The position numbers and the translations under genes were made by a program. Under the pieces are notes generated by a model that was given only the letters and a program-made list of their open reading frames with translations, did not search any database and was not told the origin of the DNA. A stretch of DNA of 64,000 nucleotides from Timaviella obliquedivisa GSE-PSE-MK23-08B (GTDB lineage Bacteria > Cyanobacteriota > Cyanobacteriia > Elainellales > Elainellaceae): positions 124,001 to 188,000 of the forward strand of contig JAHHII010000008.1 of the NCBI GenBank assembly GCA_019358855.1, read 5' to 3'. Of this stretch, positions 8,976 to 17,658 are shown piece by piece. Position 1 is the stretch's first letter; every line of letters begins with the position of its first letter.

Positions 8976-10397
8976 ATTCAAAGAAAGCTGTTCTCCTGCT
9001 AGTTCTGCAAGATCACCTAATGTTTCAACTGTCCAACTTATATCGTCAGTCTTGTGGTAGCGCGAATAGGGAAAGTCTGGATAAACGATCGGTGTTTCGC
9101 CTTTCAGATGCGTCAATAACATCCTGGCGATCGCCCTCCCTAAAGAGCAGGGTACAGCATTTCCAACTTGCCGATATTGATCGAGCAAAGTGCCTGTGAT
9201 CATCCAATCATCTGGAAATTCTTGGATACGCTTGTATTCTTCGATGCTGAGCGGTCTATCTTCTTCTGGATGCGCTAGGTCGGTGGCAGGCATTGCTGGA
9301 TGGGTTACTAACGTTGGGGCAGGCTTATCCCAAGCTAGCCTCCGATAAAAACCAGTTCTCCCCCCTCCTGCATGATAAGAAGCCCCTAGTGCTGCTTGAT
9401 GTAAATCTTCTGGCAAATCCCGCCAGTATTGTCCAGGTTTCAGCAGCCGATAATACTTGAGACGTTTTTCAGGAAACTTGACAAAATGATGTCCATCTTC
9501 GGGCAGACCTTCTAAAGCCTCCCGCAATGTTTTCCACGGTGGCAGCCCATATAAACCCTTCTCCGCGTGAGTCGGTGTGAGATAGGGAAGCTTTTCTCCA
9601 TCACGGCTACAAGCAATCACAACTCTTTCCCGTTGTTGTGGCGATCCAAAATTAGCGGAATTGTATAGGTTAAAGGAAATGCTATATCCTGCCTGTTTGA
9701 GTTTTCGGGTGATAAAAAGCAATGCTCCCCCTCTTTGTTCGTCTTGGGATAAAAGCGGGAAATTCTTTCCTCTCATTTCATGCGGTCGATGATTCAATGG
9801 AGCGGACAATAAGCCTCGCACGTTTTCGATGACTGCAAATCTGGGTTTAAGTTCAGTGATTAAATCAATGAATGTCAAAAAGACATTTCCTCGATCGTCA
9901 TTGAAGCCTTGCCGCTTTCCTGCACTGCTAAAGGCTTGGCATGGTGGACCGCCGATGATTACATCAATCTCATCGGTCGAACTCAATCCTGCTTTTTCTC
10001 TAATTTCTGTCGCTGAATAATCCCTAATATCCCCGATCAGAGCCATATCCGGTCGATTTGTCTCGATTGTTTTGCGGGCGGCTGAATCAACTTCACAGGC
10101 AAGCAGTACCTTGATTCCTTCCTTTTCTAGCCCTAAGTCTAGACCCATGCAGCCAGAAAAAAAGCTCAAGGCTTTGAGATTTGGTTTACTGAAGGATCGT
10201 CGCCCATGATCAGGAATGCCTGTAGTTGCATCATCTCCCTTGCAACGGTACTCATGAACAGATTCTGATGCTACAATCCATCGACTGCTGATCCTCTCGC
10301 CGCTGATTTCACCATACCGGAGCAGTTGACGGACATATTGCTCCGAACAGTTCAGGATTTCAGAGCTTTCTTTGACAGAGAGGTATTGGTTGAGCAT
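8967..10397 (-). CDS. DNA (cytosine-5-)-methyltransferase with N-terminal HTH domain
   Basis: 476 residues. Residues 1-52 look like an excisionase/MerR-type helix-turn-helix (YLSVKESSEILNCSEQYVRQ), which is an addition to the usual C5-methyltransferase plan. The catalytic part carries motif I FFSGCMGLDLG (79-89, AdoMet binding), motif IV GGPPCQAFSSAG with nucleophile Cys153, motif VI ENVRGLL (Glu191), motif VIII QQRERV, and the C-terminal motifs IX/X including RQVGNAVP. All are intact, so the enzyme should be active. It protects host DNA from the endonuclease encoded convergently. The N-terminal HTH may bind its own promoter, as some C5-methyltransferases do through N-terminal extensions (M.SsoII, M.EcoRII); that is inference. 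Confidence 0.93.
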   Translation of the reverse strand: MLNQYLSVKESSEILNCSEQYVRQLLRYGEISGERISSRWIVASESVHEYRCKGDDATTGIPDHGRRSFSKPNLKALSFFSGCMGLDLGLEKEGIKVLLACEVDSAARKTIETNRPDMALIGDIRDYSATEIREKAGLSSTDEIDVIIGGPPCQAFSSAGKRQGFNDDRGNVFLTFIDLITELKPRFAVIENVRGLLSAPLNHRPHEMRGKNFPLLSQDEQRGGALLFITRKLKQAGYSISFNLYNSANFGSPQQRERVVIACSRDGEKLPYLTPTHAEKGLYGLPPWKTLREALEGLPEDGHHFVKFPEKRLKYYRLLKPGQYWRDLPEDLHQAALGASYHAGGGRTGFYRRLAWDKPAPTLVTHPAMPATDLAHPEEDRPLSIEEYKRIQEFPDDWMITGTLLDQYRQVGNAVPCSLGRAIARMLLTHLKGETPIVYPDFPYSRYHKTDDISWTVETLGDLAELAGEQLSLNLV

Positions 10398-10415
10398 GAT
10401 TTCGGGTGCGAAACT

Positions 10416-10447
10416 AAAATAAGGTACCCTATAGTAATGTCAAGACA
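10416..10447 (-). promoter_or_regulatory. candidate methyltransferase promoter with TGTCnnGACA palindrome
   Basis: On the minus strand a TTGACA -35 hexamer (10438-10443) is followed after 16 bases by TATTTT (10416-10421), 18 bases before the methyltransferase ATG. The -35 lies inside the inverted repeat TGTC-TT-GACA (10438-10447). A protein bound there would block the promoter. The HTH at the N-terminus of the methyltransferase is an obvious candidate. Confidence 0.45.
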
Positions 10448-10592
10448 ATTTACTTGCAAGTTTTGTGAACAAACGTTCTAATACTGCTGTTTTGACTAAA
10501 GATAGCGTCAGCCGTCGAACACTGCGTTAGTGCGGACGGAACAGAGGTTATCGGTCAGAGTTTAAGGTTGTCTGCTGCCGCACAACTTCACT

Positions 10593-10645
10593 ATTCGCCC
10601 TTACCCGTTAATCCTCCTACTGTAAGGGCGAATGGTCATTCGCCC
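10593..10645. repeat. palindromic GGGCGAATG repeat, copy 1, plus inverted half copy
   Basis: GGGCGAATG-GT-CATTCGCCC at 10626-10645 forms a perfect 9-bp stem. The 12 bases ATTCGCCCTTAC at 10593-10604 are the exact reverse complement of GTAAGGGCGAAT at 10622-10633, so two mutually exclusive hairpins are possible. Elements of this type are scattered through intergenic regions of many cyanobacteria. Confidence 0.75.
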
Positions 10646-10691
10646 CCAGAACACGCCGATGGCAACTGCACCTAAGCCTGCATCAATCTTA

Positions 10692-10716
10692 TGTAGGGGC
10701 GAATGACCATCCGCCC
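10692..10716. repeat. palindromic GGGCGAATG repeat, copy 2
   Basis: TGTAGGGGCGAATGACCATC followed by CGCCC. It shares the TGTA-GGGGCGAATG left end with the other copies. The stem GGGCGAATG/CATCCGCCC has one mismatch. Confidence 0.75.
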
Positions 10717-10765
10717 TGCTGTTGCCGGAGCATGTTTGTCCAATGAATTCTCGCCGTCAATACCC

Positions 10766-10790
10766 TGTAGGGACGAATGGGCATTCGCCC
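10766..10790. repeat. palindromic GGGCGAATG repeat, copy 3
   Basis: TGTAGGGACGAATGGGCATT followed by CGCCC. Same orientation as copies 1 and 2, with one mismatch in the stem. The three copies are spaced about 71-74 bases start to start. Confidence 0.75.
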
Positions 10791-10948
10791 ACTAGGACGT
10801 TATTTTGATGCAAACCCCTAACGTTCTCTAAGTTTTAAGTCTCCAGCATTCTTCCAAACGATGTATTTCCTTCTGTCAAGGTAGATTCCTCGGAAACCCT
10901 GTAAAATTTAGTTTATAGGAGTCACTCCTCACTTCATGATTAGCCCAT

Positions 10949-11551
10949 ATGCTTACCCGGTTTCTTGCTTCTCAATCGGTGGAACTAGCTGTACCCGACC
11001 AGCCTATTCCCATTCAAAATTACATGCGTCAGCCCCAGCGTCTCATCAAAGCGCTAGTTGACTCAAATCGCACGGAGCAATTGAGCGCTGAGTGTTTTCG
11101 GCTGAAGATGCAGCCCCTTAGTTTTATCATGCTTAGCGTTCAGCCCATTGTTGATATGCAGGTTTGGGCAGAGTTGGATGGGACTATTCATCTCAAGTCT
11201 GTGGGCTGCGAAATTCGAGGCGTTGAGTATATCAATCAAAGATTTAGCCTCAACCTCAACGGTCGCTTAACGCCTCAGCAAATTGATGGGGTGACTTATC
11301 TGGTGGGCAAAGCCGATTTAGAAGTGCAGGTCGCTATGCCGCCGCTCTTTTGGCTCACGCCTAAACCTTTGTTAGAAAGTACTGGGAACGCTTTGCTACA
11401 TAGTGTTCTGTTGACGATTCGCCATCGACTAATGCATCAGCTTTTAGCTGATTATCGAAATTGGGCGATCGCTCAGCTTGCTGAAGTTCATAATACAGCC
11501 ATTAATCCTCATTGGTCGGCAGCGGCTGGGCTTCTGCCTCAAGCAGACTAA
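10949..11551 (+). CDS. DUF1997 domain protein
   Basis: 200 residues, matching the cyanobacterial/plastid DUF1997 family in length and in recognisable blocks such as RLKMQPLSFIMLSVQPIVDM and VAMPPLFWLTPKPLLESTGN. The family looks like a lipid- or hydrophobic-ligand-binding fold, but its function is not established. There is no signal peptide. The ATG at 10949 is chosen because the conserved region begins shortly after it; an ATG at 10936 is out of frame. The last 50 bases overlap the 3' end of the convergent rnhB gene, an unusually long tail-to-tail overlap. Confidence 0.82.
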   Translation: MLTRFLASQSVELAVPDQPIPIQNYMRQPQRLIKALVDSNRTEQLSAECFRLKMQPLSFIMLSVQPIVDMQVWAELDGTIHLKSVGCEIRGVEYINQRFSLNLNGRLTPQQIDGVTYLVGKADLEVQVAMPPLFWLTPKPLLESTGNALLHSVLLTIRHRLMHQLLADYRNWAIAQLAEVHNTAINPHWSAAAGLLPQAD

Positions 11552-12179
11552 GGCGACAAGGGCTGAACGACAGGCGGTGCTGTGCTGTGGCCCCCAATTT
11601 TTGCAACCCTGCCCGATGCTTGGCTGTTCCATATCCTTTATTCATGGCAATATCGTAGCCCTGATATCGCTTTGCCAAGCGCACCATGAGACGATCGCGC
11701 CAGACCTTTGCCAGGATACTAGCCGCCCCGATCGCCAATGATTTTTCGTCGCCCTTGACCAGAGTTTGCTGAGGAATCAACAAATAGGGAATTTTTTGAT
11801 TCCCATCTACCCAGCAAAAATCAGGTTGCACTGCCAAGCGGACGATCGCCCGTTTCATTGCTAGCAACGAAGCTTGAAGAATGTTGAGGCGATCGATTTC
11901 TTGAACCGAGGCAATGCCAATTTGATGGGCGATCGCAACTGCCCGAATTTGTTCTGCAAGGTGCGATCGTTGCGCTGCTGATAGCTTCTTACTATCAGTC
12001 ACCCCTGCTGCCACTAAACTATCTGCTGCTGCTACTGGCAAAATTACAGCCGCCGCTACAACAGGTCCAAACAAACAACCCCTCCCTACCTCATCAACAC
12101 CTGCAATTCGGTGAGGGTTATACCCAGAAGCCTCTGATAATTCTGAAAGTGCCAAAAAACTGAGTTGCCGGGTCATCAT
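11502..12179 (-). CDS. rnhB: ribonuclease HII
   Basis: 225 residues. The RNase HII signature GVDEVGRGCLFGPV is present near residue 27, carrying the first Asp-Glu pair of the metal site, and VTDSKKLS and the later CWVDG supply further active-site acidic residues. The enzyme cuts RNA in RNA-DNA hybrids and removes misincorporated ribonucleotides from DNA. It lies 78 bases downstream of rne on the same strand, an arrangement known in other cyanobacteria, so RNA processing genes are probably cotranscribed. Its C-terminus overlaps DUF1997 by 50 bases. Confidence 0.95.
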   Translation of the reverse strand: MMTRQLSFLALSELSEASGYNPHRIAGVDEVGRGCLFGPVVAAAVILPVAAADSLVAAGVTDSKKLSAAQRSHLAEQIRAVAIAHQIGIASVQEIDRLNILQASLLAMKRAIVRLAVQPDFCWVDGNQKIPYLLIPQQTLVKGDEKSLAIGAASILAKVWRDRLMVRLAKRYQGYDIAMNKGYGTAKHRAGLQKLGATAQHRLSFSPCRLSLLEAEAQPLPTNED

Positions 12180-12192
12180 ACTTCCTCAAACA

Positions 12193-12225
12193 ATAAAAGC
12201 CTCAGCATTGCGCTAAAGCTTTTAT
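12193..12225 (-). terminator. stem-loop between rne and rnhB
   Basis: ATAAAAGC (12193-12200) and GCTTTTAT (12218-12225) are exact inverted repeats with a 17-base loop. This lies between the rne stop and rnhB start. It may be a weak attenuator or processing site; there is no clean U-run after it, so it is not a convincing intrinsic terminator. Confidence 0.3.
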
Positions 12226-12257
12226 CGATCGCTTTTTCCTACTTTAGGCAATAGTGC

Positions 12258-14435
12258 TTAACTGGCAGTAGAAGAACGGCGACGGCGACGGCGACGCGTA
12301 TTGTCGGCACTATCTTCGCTAATACTCTCCTCGGCAACACCCTCTTCAGCAATATTGCCTTCAAAAATATTGCCTTCGGTACTCTCTCCAAGACTATTGT
12401 CTTGATCAACCTCTTGAGGTTCAGGCTCAACCGACTTGACTAACACTGGAGCCGTGTAAGAAGACACAACATCAGGCTCTAAGTAAAGCACGGAGTCAGA
12501 CCTACGCGCCTCATCGACCTCGTCCATTTCATCGGCTTCATCTATTTCTTGAGTAACATCTGCCGCCGTGAGCTTAGCAGGAGGTGGCAATATGACAGAG
12601 GCTCCATTCGGCATCCGGGTACTCTGCCCTGGTAATGCCACAGCGACAATAATCGATTTTGGATCTTTAATAGGTTCAGCCGATAAAATCAGCGGCGAAA
12701 TGCCCATAAATGAGTAAACATCCTGCTCTTCCTCAGTCATCTCAACCGAAATTATCTGCGGGGGTTCGGCTGGAGGACGTTCGCGTCGAGCCGATCGCCC
12801 GTTCGCTGCTTTTTCAGGGCGTGCTTCCCGATTTAGGTTACGAGTAGGTAGAGGGGTGGGCGTAGGAGTTTCTTCTACCGCAATATCTTGCTCTAAGCGA
12901 TCGCTCAGATCCTCGTTCACTTCTGCTGGGGTAATACGACCCGCCGGATTTCTCGCAATAGGCTCTCCGACCCGTACTCGACCGCGACGGCGACGATTCT
13001 CATTCCCTCTGCTGGGCGAGTAGCTGGGATGATTTGCCAAATCTAGCTCTTGCAGATCAGACGAAGAATCTAGATCCAGATCTTCCCCTGGTTTTTCCCA
13101 AACTTCTCGTGCAGGCTCTCGTGACGGCAAACTGCGAGGTTCAGCGATCGCCCCCACAGACCGGAAGGTTTCTAGCGGTTCTGCTGCCAAAGAATCCGCT
13201 TCACCGGGCAAGTGCACCAAATGTCCCAACCCACCACAGGTCGTGCAAACTCGTCCAAACAGTTCGTAAATGTTTTGTCCCTGGCGCTTCCGGGTCAACT
13301 CCACCAGTCCTAGCTCAGAAAGCTGAGCAATCTGGGGTCGTGCCTTATCTGCTCGGAGCGACTTGTTAAATTGTTCCAACACTTGCAGCTTGTCACGGTT
13401 AGCATCCATGTCAATAAAATCGACAATGATGACTCCTGCAATGTTGCGCAACCGCAACTGTCGAGCAATCTCGGTTGCTGCCTCTGAGTTCGTCCAAAGT
13501 ACCGTTTCACGCGCTGTTGCCGAGCGGGTAAATGAGCCAGAGTTAACATCAATAACCGTCAGGGCTTCGGTGCGTTCAATGATGATGTAACCTCCAGAAG
13601 GCAAATCCACTCTGGGTTTCAGCGCTTCTCGAATGGCTGCATTAACGCGGAAATACTCTAAGATGGAAACGCGATCGCGGTGTTGATCAATCAGTACATT
13701 CTGCGGAGTTTTCCCGCCGCTCCAGCTTGTCAAGTACTGCTTTACTCGCTTTAGCCCAGTGCTAGAGTCCACCACAATTCGGTTGACTTCACTGCCATAA
13801 ACGTCGCGCAATACCCGTTGAATAAAGTCATCATCTCGGTTTAGTAAACTGGGTGGGCGGGTTGTTCCAGCCTCTTGCTGCACATTTTCCCACTGCTTTT
13901 GCAGCGTTTCTAAATCTTCAATAATGGCTTCTTCAGGAATCCCTTCTGCCTCCGTTCGCACCAGTAAGCCCATGCCCGCAGGCTTCACTAAAATTGCTAA
14001 CGCCCGCAAGCGGTTACGCTCTGCTTCACTTCTAATCCGCCGAGACAAATTAACCCCTCGACCATAGGGCATGAGGACTAGGTAGCGACCTGGCAAACTG
14101 ACGTTTCCCGTTAACCGGGGACCCTTGTTCCCAGTTGGCTCCTTCATAATTTGAACCAACACTTTCTGCTGGGGAGCCAGCAACTCGGTGATTGAGCCCG
14201 CCGACTTTCTCAGCTTCAAAGGTCCTAAATCTGTGACGTGGATAAATCCGTTGCGTTCGCTATCACCAATGTTAACGAAGGCAGCATCTATCCCAGGAAG
14301 GACATTTTCTACAATGCCCAGGTAGATGTCTCCAACCTGATGACTACCCTTAGCAACGATTAACTCTTGGATTTGATCTTCTGAAAAAACGGCGGCAATC
14401 CGATGCTGTTCGGCAATAATAATTTGCTTTGACAT
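12258..14435 (-). CDS. rne: ribonuclease E/G
   Basis: 725 residues. The N-terminal ~400 residues are the catalytic core: S1-like RNA-binding segment GDIYLGIVENVLPGIDAAFV, the DNase I-like metal site around VIDVNSG and VDFIDM, and the zinc-link motif CTTCGGLG that dimerises the enzyme. The rest is a low-complexity, acidic and Arg/Pro-rich tail that ends in seven consecutive arginines followed by SS. In Anabaena a similar C-terminal arginine-rich peptide recruits PNPase, so this enzyme probably nucleates a degradosome-like complex. It starts mRNA decay and processes rRNA and tRNA. The 466-base region upstream is probably a long leader that could support autoregulation. Confidence 0.95.
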   Translation of the reverse strand: MSKQIIIAEQHRIAAVFSEDQIQELIVAKGSHQVGDIYLGIVENVLPGIDAAFVNIGDSERNGFIHVTDLGPLKLRKSAGSITELLAPQQKVLVQIMKEPTGNKGPRLTGNVSLPGRYLVLMPYGRGVNLSRRIRSEAERNRLRALAILVKPAGMGLLVRTEAEGIPEEAIIEDLETLQKQWENVQQEAGTTRPPSLLNRDDDFIQRVLRDVYGSEVNRIVVDSSTGLKRVKQYLTSWSGGKTPQNVLIDQHRDRVSILEYFRVNAAIREALKPRVDLPSGGYIIIERTEALTVIDVNSGSFTRSATARETVLWTNSEAATEIARQLRLRNIAGVIIVDFIDMDANRDKLQVLEQFNKSLRADKARPQIAQLSELGLVELTRKRQGQNIYELFGRVCTTCGGLGHLVHLPGEADSLAAEPLETFRSVGAIAEPRSLPSREPAREVWEKPGEDLDLDSSSDLQELDLANHPSYSPSRGNENRRRRGRVRVGEPIARNPAGRITPAEVNEDLSDRLEQDIAVEETPTPTPLPTRNLNREARPEKAANGRSARRERPPAEPPQIISVEMTEEEQDVYSFMGISPLILSAEPIKDPKSIIVAVALPGQSTRMPNGASVILPPPAKLTAADVTQEIDEADEMDEVDEARRSDSVLYLEPDVVSSYTAPVLVKSVEPEPQEVDQDNSLGESTEGNIFEGNIAEEGVAEESISEDSADNTRRRRRRRSSTAS

Positions 14436-14901
14436 TCAAGTTCCTCAAAAACTGGCAGTCATGGAAGCAATGGCTTCACAAACGCCATCCATGCTGCAAC
14501 TTAGTACGGGATAATTACGAAAAATTCTGACAGAGTGAGAAGGAAAGCATATTAATGCCTGCCTTGAGTCAATTCTTAGGTAGGGGAAGCCCTAGAAAAT
14601 GTAACGGAACAAACAGTTCCACGACGATTGATCACGGCGATAGTGCAGTTAGCAACTGAACCACCCGCTTTTTTATAGATGACTGATCTACAAAAAAGGA
14701 CACCCAGCGATCGAATTGAAATCAAAGGCTTGGCGGAAGTGAACTTTGTTCAAGATGCAATGCCGAAGACCACTGGCAGCAACCTGAACATTTTGCTCAC
14801 ATTCAGCTTCTCTTGCAAAGCATTATAACGCAGAGATACTCTTACGCTATCAATGATATAAAACATTCCAATAAGAAATCTCTAGAAATCTTAAAAATGT
14901 C
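14436..14901 (-). promoter_or_regulatory. rne upstream region / probable 5' leader, 466 bp
   Basis: No gene is visible between the upstream radical-SAM gene and rne. On the minus strand it contains the hairpin TTTTTTG-TAGAT-CAGTC-ATCTA-TAAAAAA at 14669-14697, a U-rich/A-rich stem with one mismatch. Cyanobacterial rne leaders are known to be long and U-rich and to be cut by RNase E itself; this stretch would fit that role by inference. Confidence 0.45.
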
Positions 14902-17547
14902 TCAAATTTTAGCCAAGAGTAGCTGTTGACGATGAGCATGAACCCAGTGAATTTCTTGCTGAGAAACTTGCTCTAACAGGTAAATGACGTGCTCAGGACG
15001 TAACAAGGTTCCATCATTCTGGCAACTGCCAACATAGCGGAGGGTTGCCCAAGCCGCAGAGAAGGCAGGGACGAACTTAGGAAGTTCGGTATTAGGAGGC
15101 AGAAGTTCTAGGGCAAACAGGCGATCGCGCAAATTTACCCGCTTGACTTGACCTGACTTTGTAGTCTGCTCTATTGTAATCTCCTCTGCCGCCAAAATTG
15201 CATCGACCCAATTTTGCCAAGAGGCAGTTTCTGAAGAACCTAGCGTCATCCAATATTCAGCCTTTTCCAAAATCTGCGTTGCAGAAGGCGACTTGAGCGC
15301 AACCTCTTCTACTTGATAGATGGGCATGGTAGGAGGAAGTTGTGCCGCCAACTTTGCCCGAAACTCATCGACATCCATTGAGCGAGTCAGGTCAAAATCA
15401 ATGATTTCCCCTGAACTCGTAATGCCTAATGACAGAGCATTCGCCAACGCAAACTTAGGACTGGGATGGAATCCACCCGAAAAACTAATGGGCAGCGCTG
15501 CTCGTCGCAAGGCTCTGTCAAATAGACGCACCAGATCAAGATGGCTTGTTAATGCCATGTCGCCTAACTTCCCAAACCAAATTCTGACCCGCTGTGCCCG
15601 TTCCACATTCGGCACAAACTGCCCTGTGAATTCGGGAATGGGCATCGGCGGCACGACTACGTTGTGACCAAAATCTGTGCCGCACACGCCACAATGAGAA
15701 CACCCATCAAACGAACAATCGGGAACGATCGCTGCCTCAAGTGCCTTCTGTAAATCGGCTTTCAACCATTCTTTGTCAATTCCAGTATCAATATGATCCC
15801 AAGGTAAAGGAGCATCATACGAGGGCGCTATAGATTCCTCACCCTCTGCTTGTTCCTGAAAAAGATTCCACTCGCCGCTTTCTACCTGCCGATATTTCCA
15901 GGTTAGGTCAGATTCAGCGATCGCCTCTGTCCACGCAGAATACGCTCGCTCCAGGCTTTCCCACCAAGCATCCATGCCTGCGCCCAACTCCCAGGCGCGA
16001 CGAATCACTGGAGCCAGACGGCGATCGCCCCGTCCCACAAAATCTTCCATTGCTGAAATTCGCACGTCAGTAAAGTTACTCTTCAACCCGCGAATTGTAT
16101 GGAATTCTTCTCGCAGCAGCCGCTGTTTCCGCTTAAACTCGCCTTTGGACACCGAATGCCACTGAAACGGAGTGTGCGGCTTAGGCGTAAAGTTAGAAAT
16201 CGTTACATTGAAGCTCATGCGCTTGCGACCTCGGCTGCCGCACTCTCGCTGAAGCCACCGCAGCGTTTCGGCAATTCCTAATACATCCTCGTCAGTTTCT
16301 CCAGGCAGCCCAATCATAAAATAGAGCTTAACCTTGTCCCAGCCTTGCTCAAATGCTGTTTTGACCCCGCGCAATAGTTCCTCATTGTTCAGCCCTTTGT
16401 TAATAATGTCTCGCATCCGCTGCGTTCCGGCTTCGGGGGCAAAGGTCAGTCCGCCTTGTCGGGTGCCACCCAGGATATTGGCAATGTTTTCGTCAAAGCG
16501 ATCGACTCGCTGACTAGGCAAGGAAAGGGAAATATTGTCATCTTTAAGGCGATTTTTAATCTCTACGCCGACTGCTGGCAATGCCAGATAATCTGAACAG
16601 CTTAAAGAAAGTAAAGAAAACTCGTTGTAGCCTGTTGCTCGCATTCCCTGCTCGATCGCCTCTACTACCTGCGTTGGTTCCACATCTCGTGCAGGGCGAG
16701 TCAGCATTCCGGGCTGACAAAAGCGACAGCCTCTAGTGCAGCCACGCCGAATTTCAATAGTCAATCGATCATGTACTGTTTCGACGTAGGGAACCAATCC
16801 AATAGAATATGCCGGAATCGGCGTTGCTACCCGTCGCAATACGCGCTCAGGCACATCCGAGCGATTCGGCACCACCGAGCCATCTGCCGCCATATTGTAA
16901 AACCGGGGCACATACACTCCAGGAACTTGTGCCAGATCTAGGAGTAGTTCTTCCCGACTTAAGCCAGCCAGTTTTCCCTGCTCCAGAACCAGACCAATTT
17001 CAGGAAGCAGTTCTTCGCCATCGCCTAGCGCCACAAAGTCTAAAAAGTCGGCATAGGGCTCTGGGTTAGAGGTGGCAGTTTGTCCGCCAGCAAAGATCAG
17101 CGGATAACTGCCTTGCTCAACATTCCAAACCCCGATCGCATCACGCTCTTTCCAGGTCAGCGGAATGCCTGCCAAGTCCAACATTTCTAAAATATTGGTT
17201 GCCCCTAGCTCGTAGCTGAGGCTAAAGCCCAAAATATCGAAGTTGGTGAGCGATCGCCTAGACTCTACCGCGAATAACGGCGTTTGAGTGGCACGGAGTT
17301 GCTGAGACAAGTCAGCAGCCGGAAGATAGGCGCGATCGCATGACTGCCTAGGCTGAACATTCAAAATACTATAAAGAATGATGTGCCCTAGGTTAGAAGC
17401 CCCGACTTCATACATTTCAGGATAAGTCAGAACCCAGTGAACCTTTGCCGCTTCCCACGCCTTATGCACTGCCCCTAACTCATTACCTAAATAACGAGCA
17501 GGGCGAGAAATTTCTGAAGTTAATAGCTGGTCAACGGCAACTGCCAC
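14902..17547 (-). CDS. B12-binding-like radical-SAM protein fused to DUF2344 (TIGR03960/TIGR03936)
   Basis: 881 residues in two parts. The N-terminal ~620 residues are a radical-SAM protein of the TIGR03960 type, with the cluster motif RRGCTRGCRFCQPG (CX3CX2C), SLPSQRVD and FAPEAGTQRMRDIINKG blocks typical of the family. A short cysteine cluster CSFDGCSHCGVCG joins it to a C-terminal DUF2344/TIGR03936 domain beginning RVRIWFGKLGDMALTSHLDL. Many bacteria carry these as a fusion or as neighbours, often next to rne/rng, as here. The reaction is unknown; RNA modification is a reasonable guess from the context. The ATG at 17547 fits the family start. Confidence 0.9.
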   Translation of the reverse strand: MAVAVDQLLTSEISRPARYLGNELGAVHKAWEAAKVHWVLTYPEMYEVGASNLGHIILYSILNVQPRQSCDRAYLPAADLSQQLRATQTPLFAVESRRSLTNFDILGFSLSYELGATNILEMLDLAGIPLTWKERDAIGVWNVEQGSYPLIFAGGQTATSNPEPYADFLDFVALGDGEELLPEIGLVLEQGKLAGLSREELLLDLAQVPGVYVPRFYNMAADGSVVPNRSDVPERVLRRVATPIPAYSIGLVPYVETVHDRLTIEIRRGCTRGCRFCQPGMLTRPARDVEPTQVVEAIEQGMRATGYNEFSLLSLSCSDYLALPAVGVEIKNRLKDDNISLSLPSQRVDRFDENIANILGGTRQGGLTFAPEAGTQRMRDIINKGLNNEELLRGVKTAFEQGWDKVKLYFMIGLPGETDEDVLGIAETLRWLQRECGSRGRKRMSFNVTISNFTPKPHTPFQWHSVSKGEFKRKQRLLREEFHTIRGLKSNFTDVRISAMEDFVGRGDRRLAPVIRRAWELGAGMDAWWESLERAYSAWTEAIAESDLTWKYRQVESGEWNLFQEQAEGEESIAPSYDAPLPWDHIDTGIDKEWLKADLQKALEAAIVPDCSFDGCSHCGVCGTDFGHNVVVPPMPIPEFTGQFVPNVERAQRVRIWFGKLGDMALTSHLDLVRLFDRALRRAALPISFSGGFHPSPKFALANALSLGITSSGEIIDFDLTRSMDVDEFRAKLAAQLPPTMPIYQVEEVALKSPSATQILEKAEYWMTLGSSETASWQNWVDAILAAEEITIEQTTKSGQVKRVNLRDRLFALELLPPNTELPKFVPAFSAAWATLRYVGSCQNDGTLLRPEHVIYLLEQVSQQEIHWVHAHRQQLLLAKI

Positions 17548-17658
17548 GGTAATTACGCTCTAAATGGACGGGTTTCAATAGTCCACTATAGTCAAGAACG
17601 GCACGATTAACAGAGCTACCCCGAGTTCATTCAACTAAACTAGCCTCAACAAAAGCTC

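Larger units (their letters stand above)
10398..10948. other. intergenic region, 551 bp, with a cluster of palindromic repeats
   Basis: No coding frame was recognised. The right two thirds hold three copies of a palindromic GGGCGAATG element and one inverted half copy, listed separately. The left end carries the methyltransferase promoter. The right end holds the leader of the DUF1997 gene, including the small palindrome AGGAGTCACTCCT near 10918-10930. Confidence 0.6.

Noticed and set aside
10918-10932. ACTCCTCAC motif resembling the Yfr1 small-RNA core
   Set aside because: The flanking sequence does not form the Yfr1 two-hairpin structure and the match is incomplete; it is more likely part of the DUF1997 leader.
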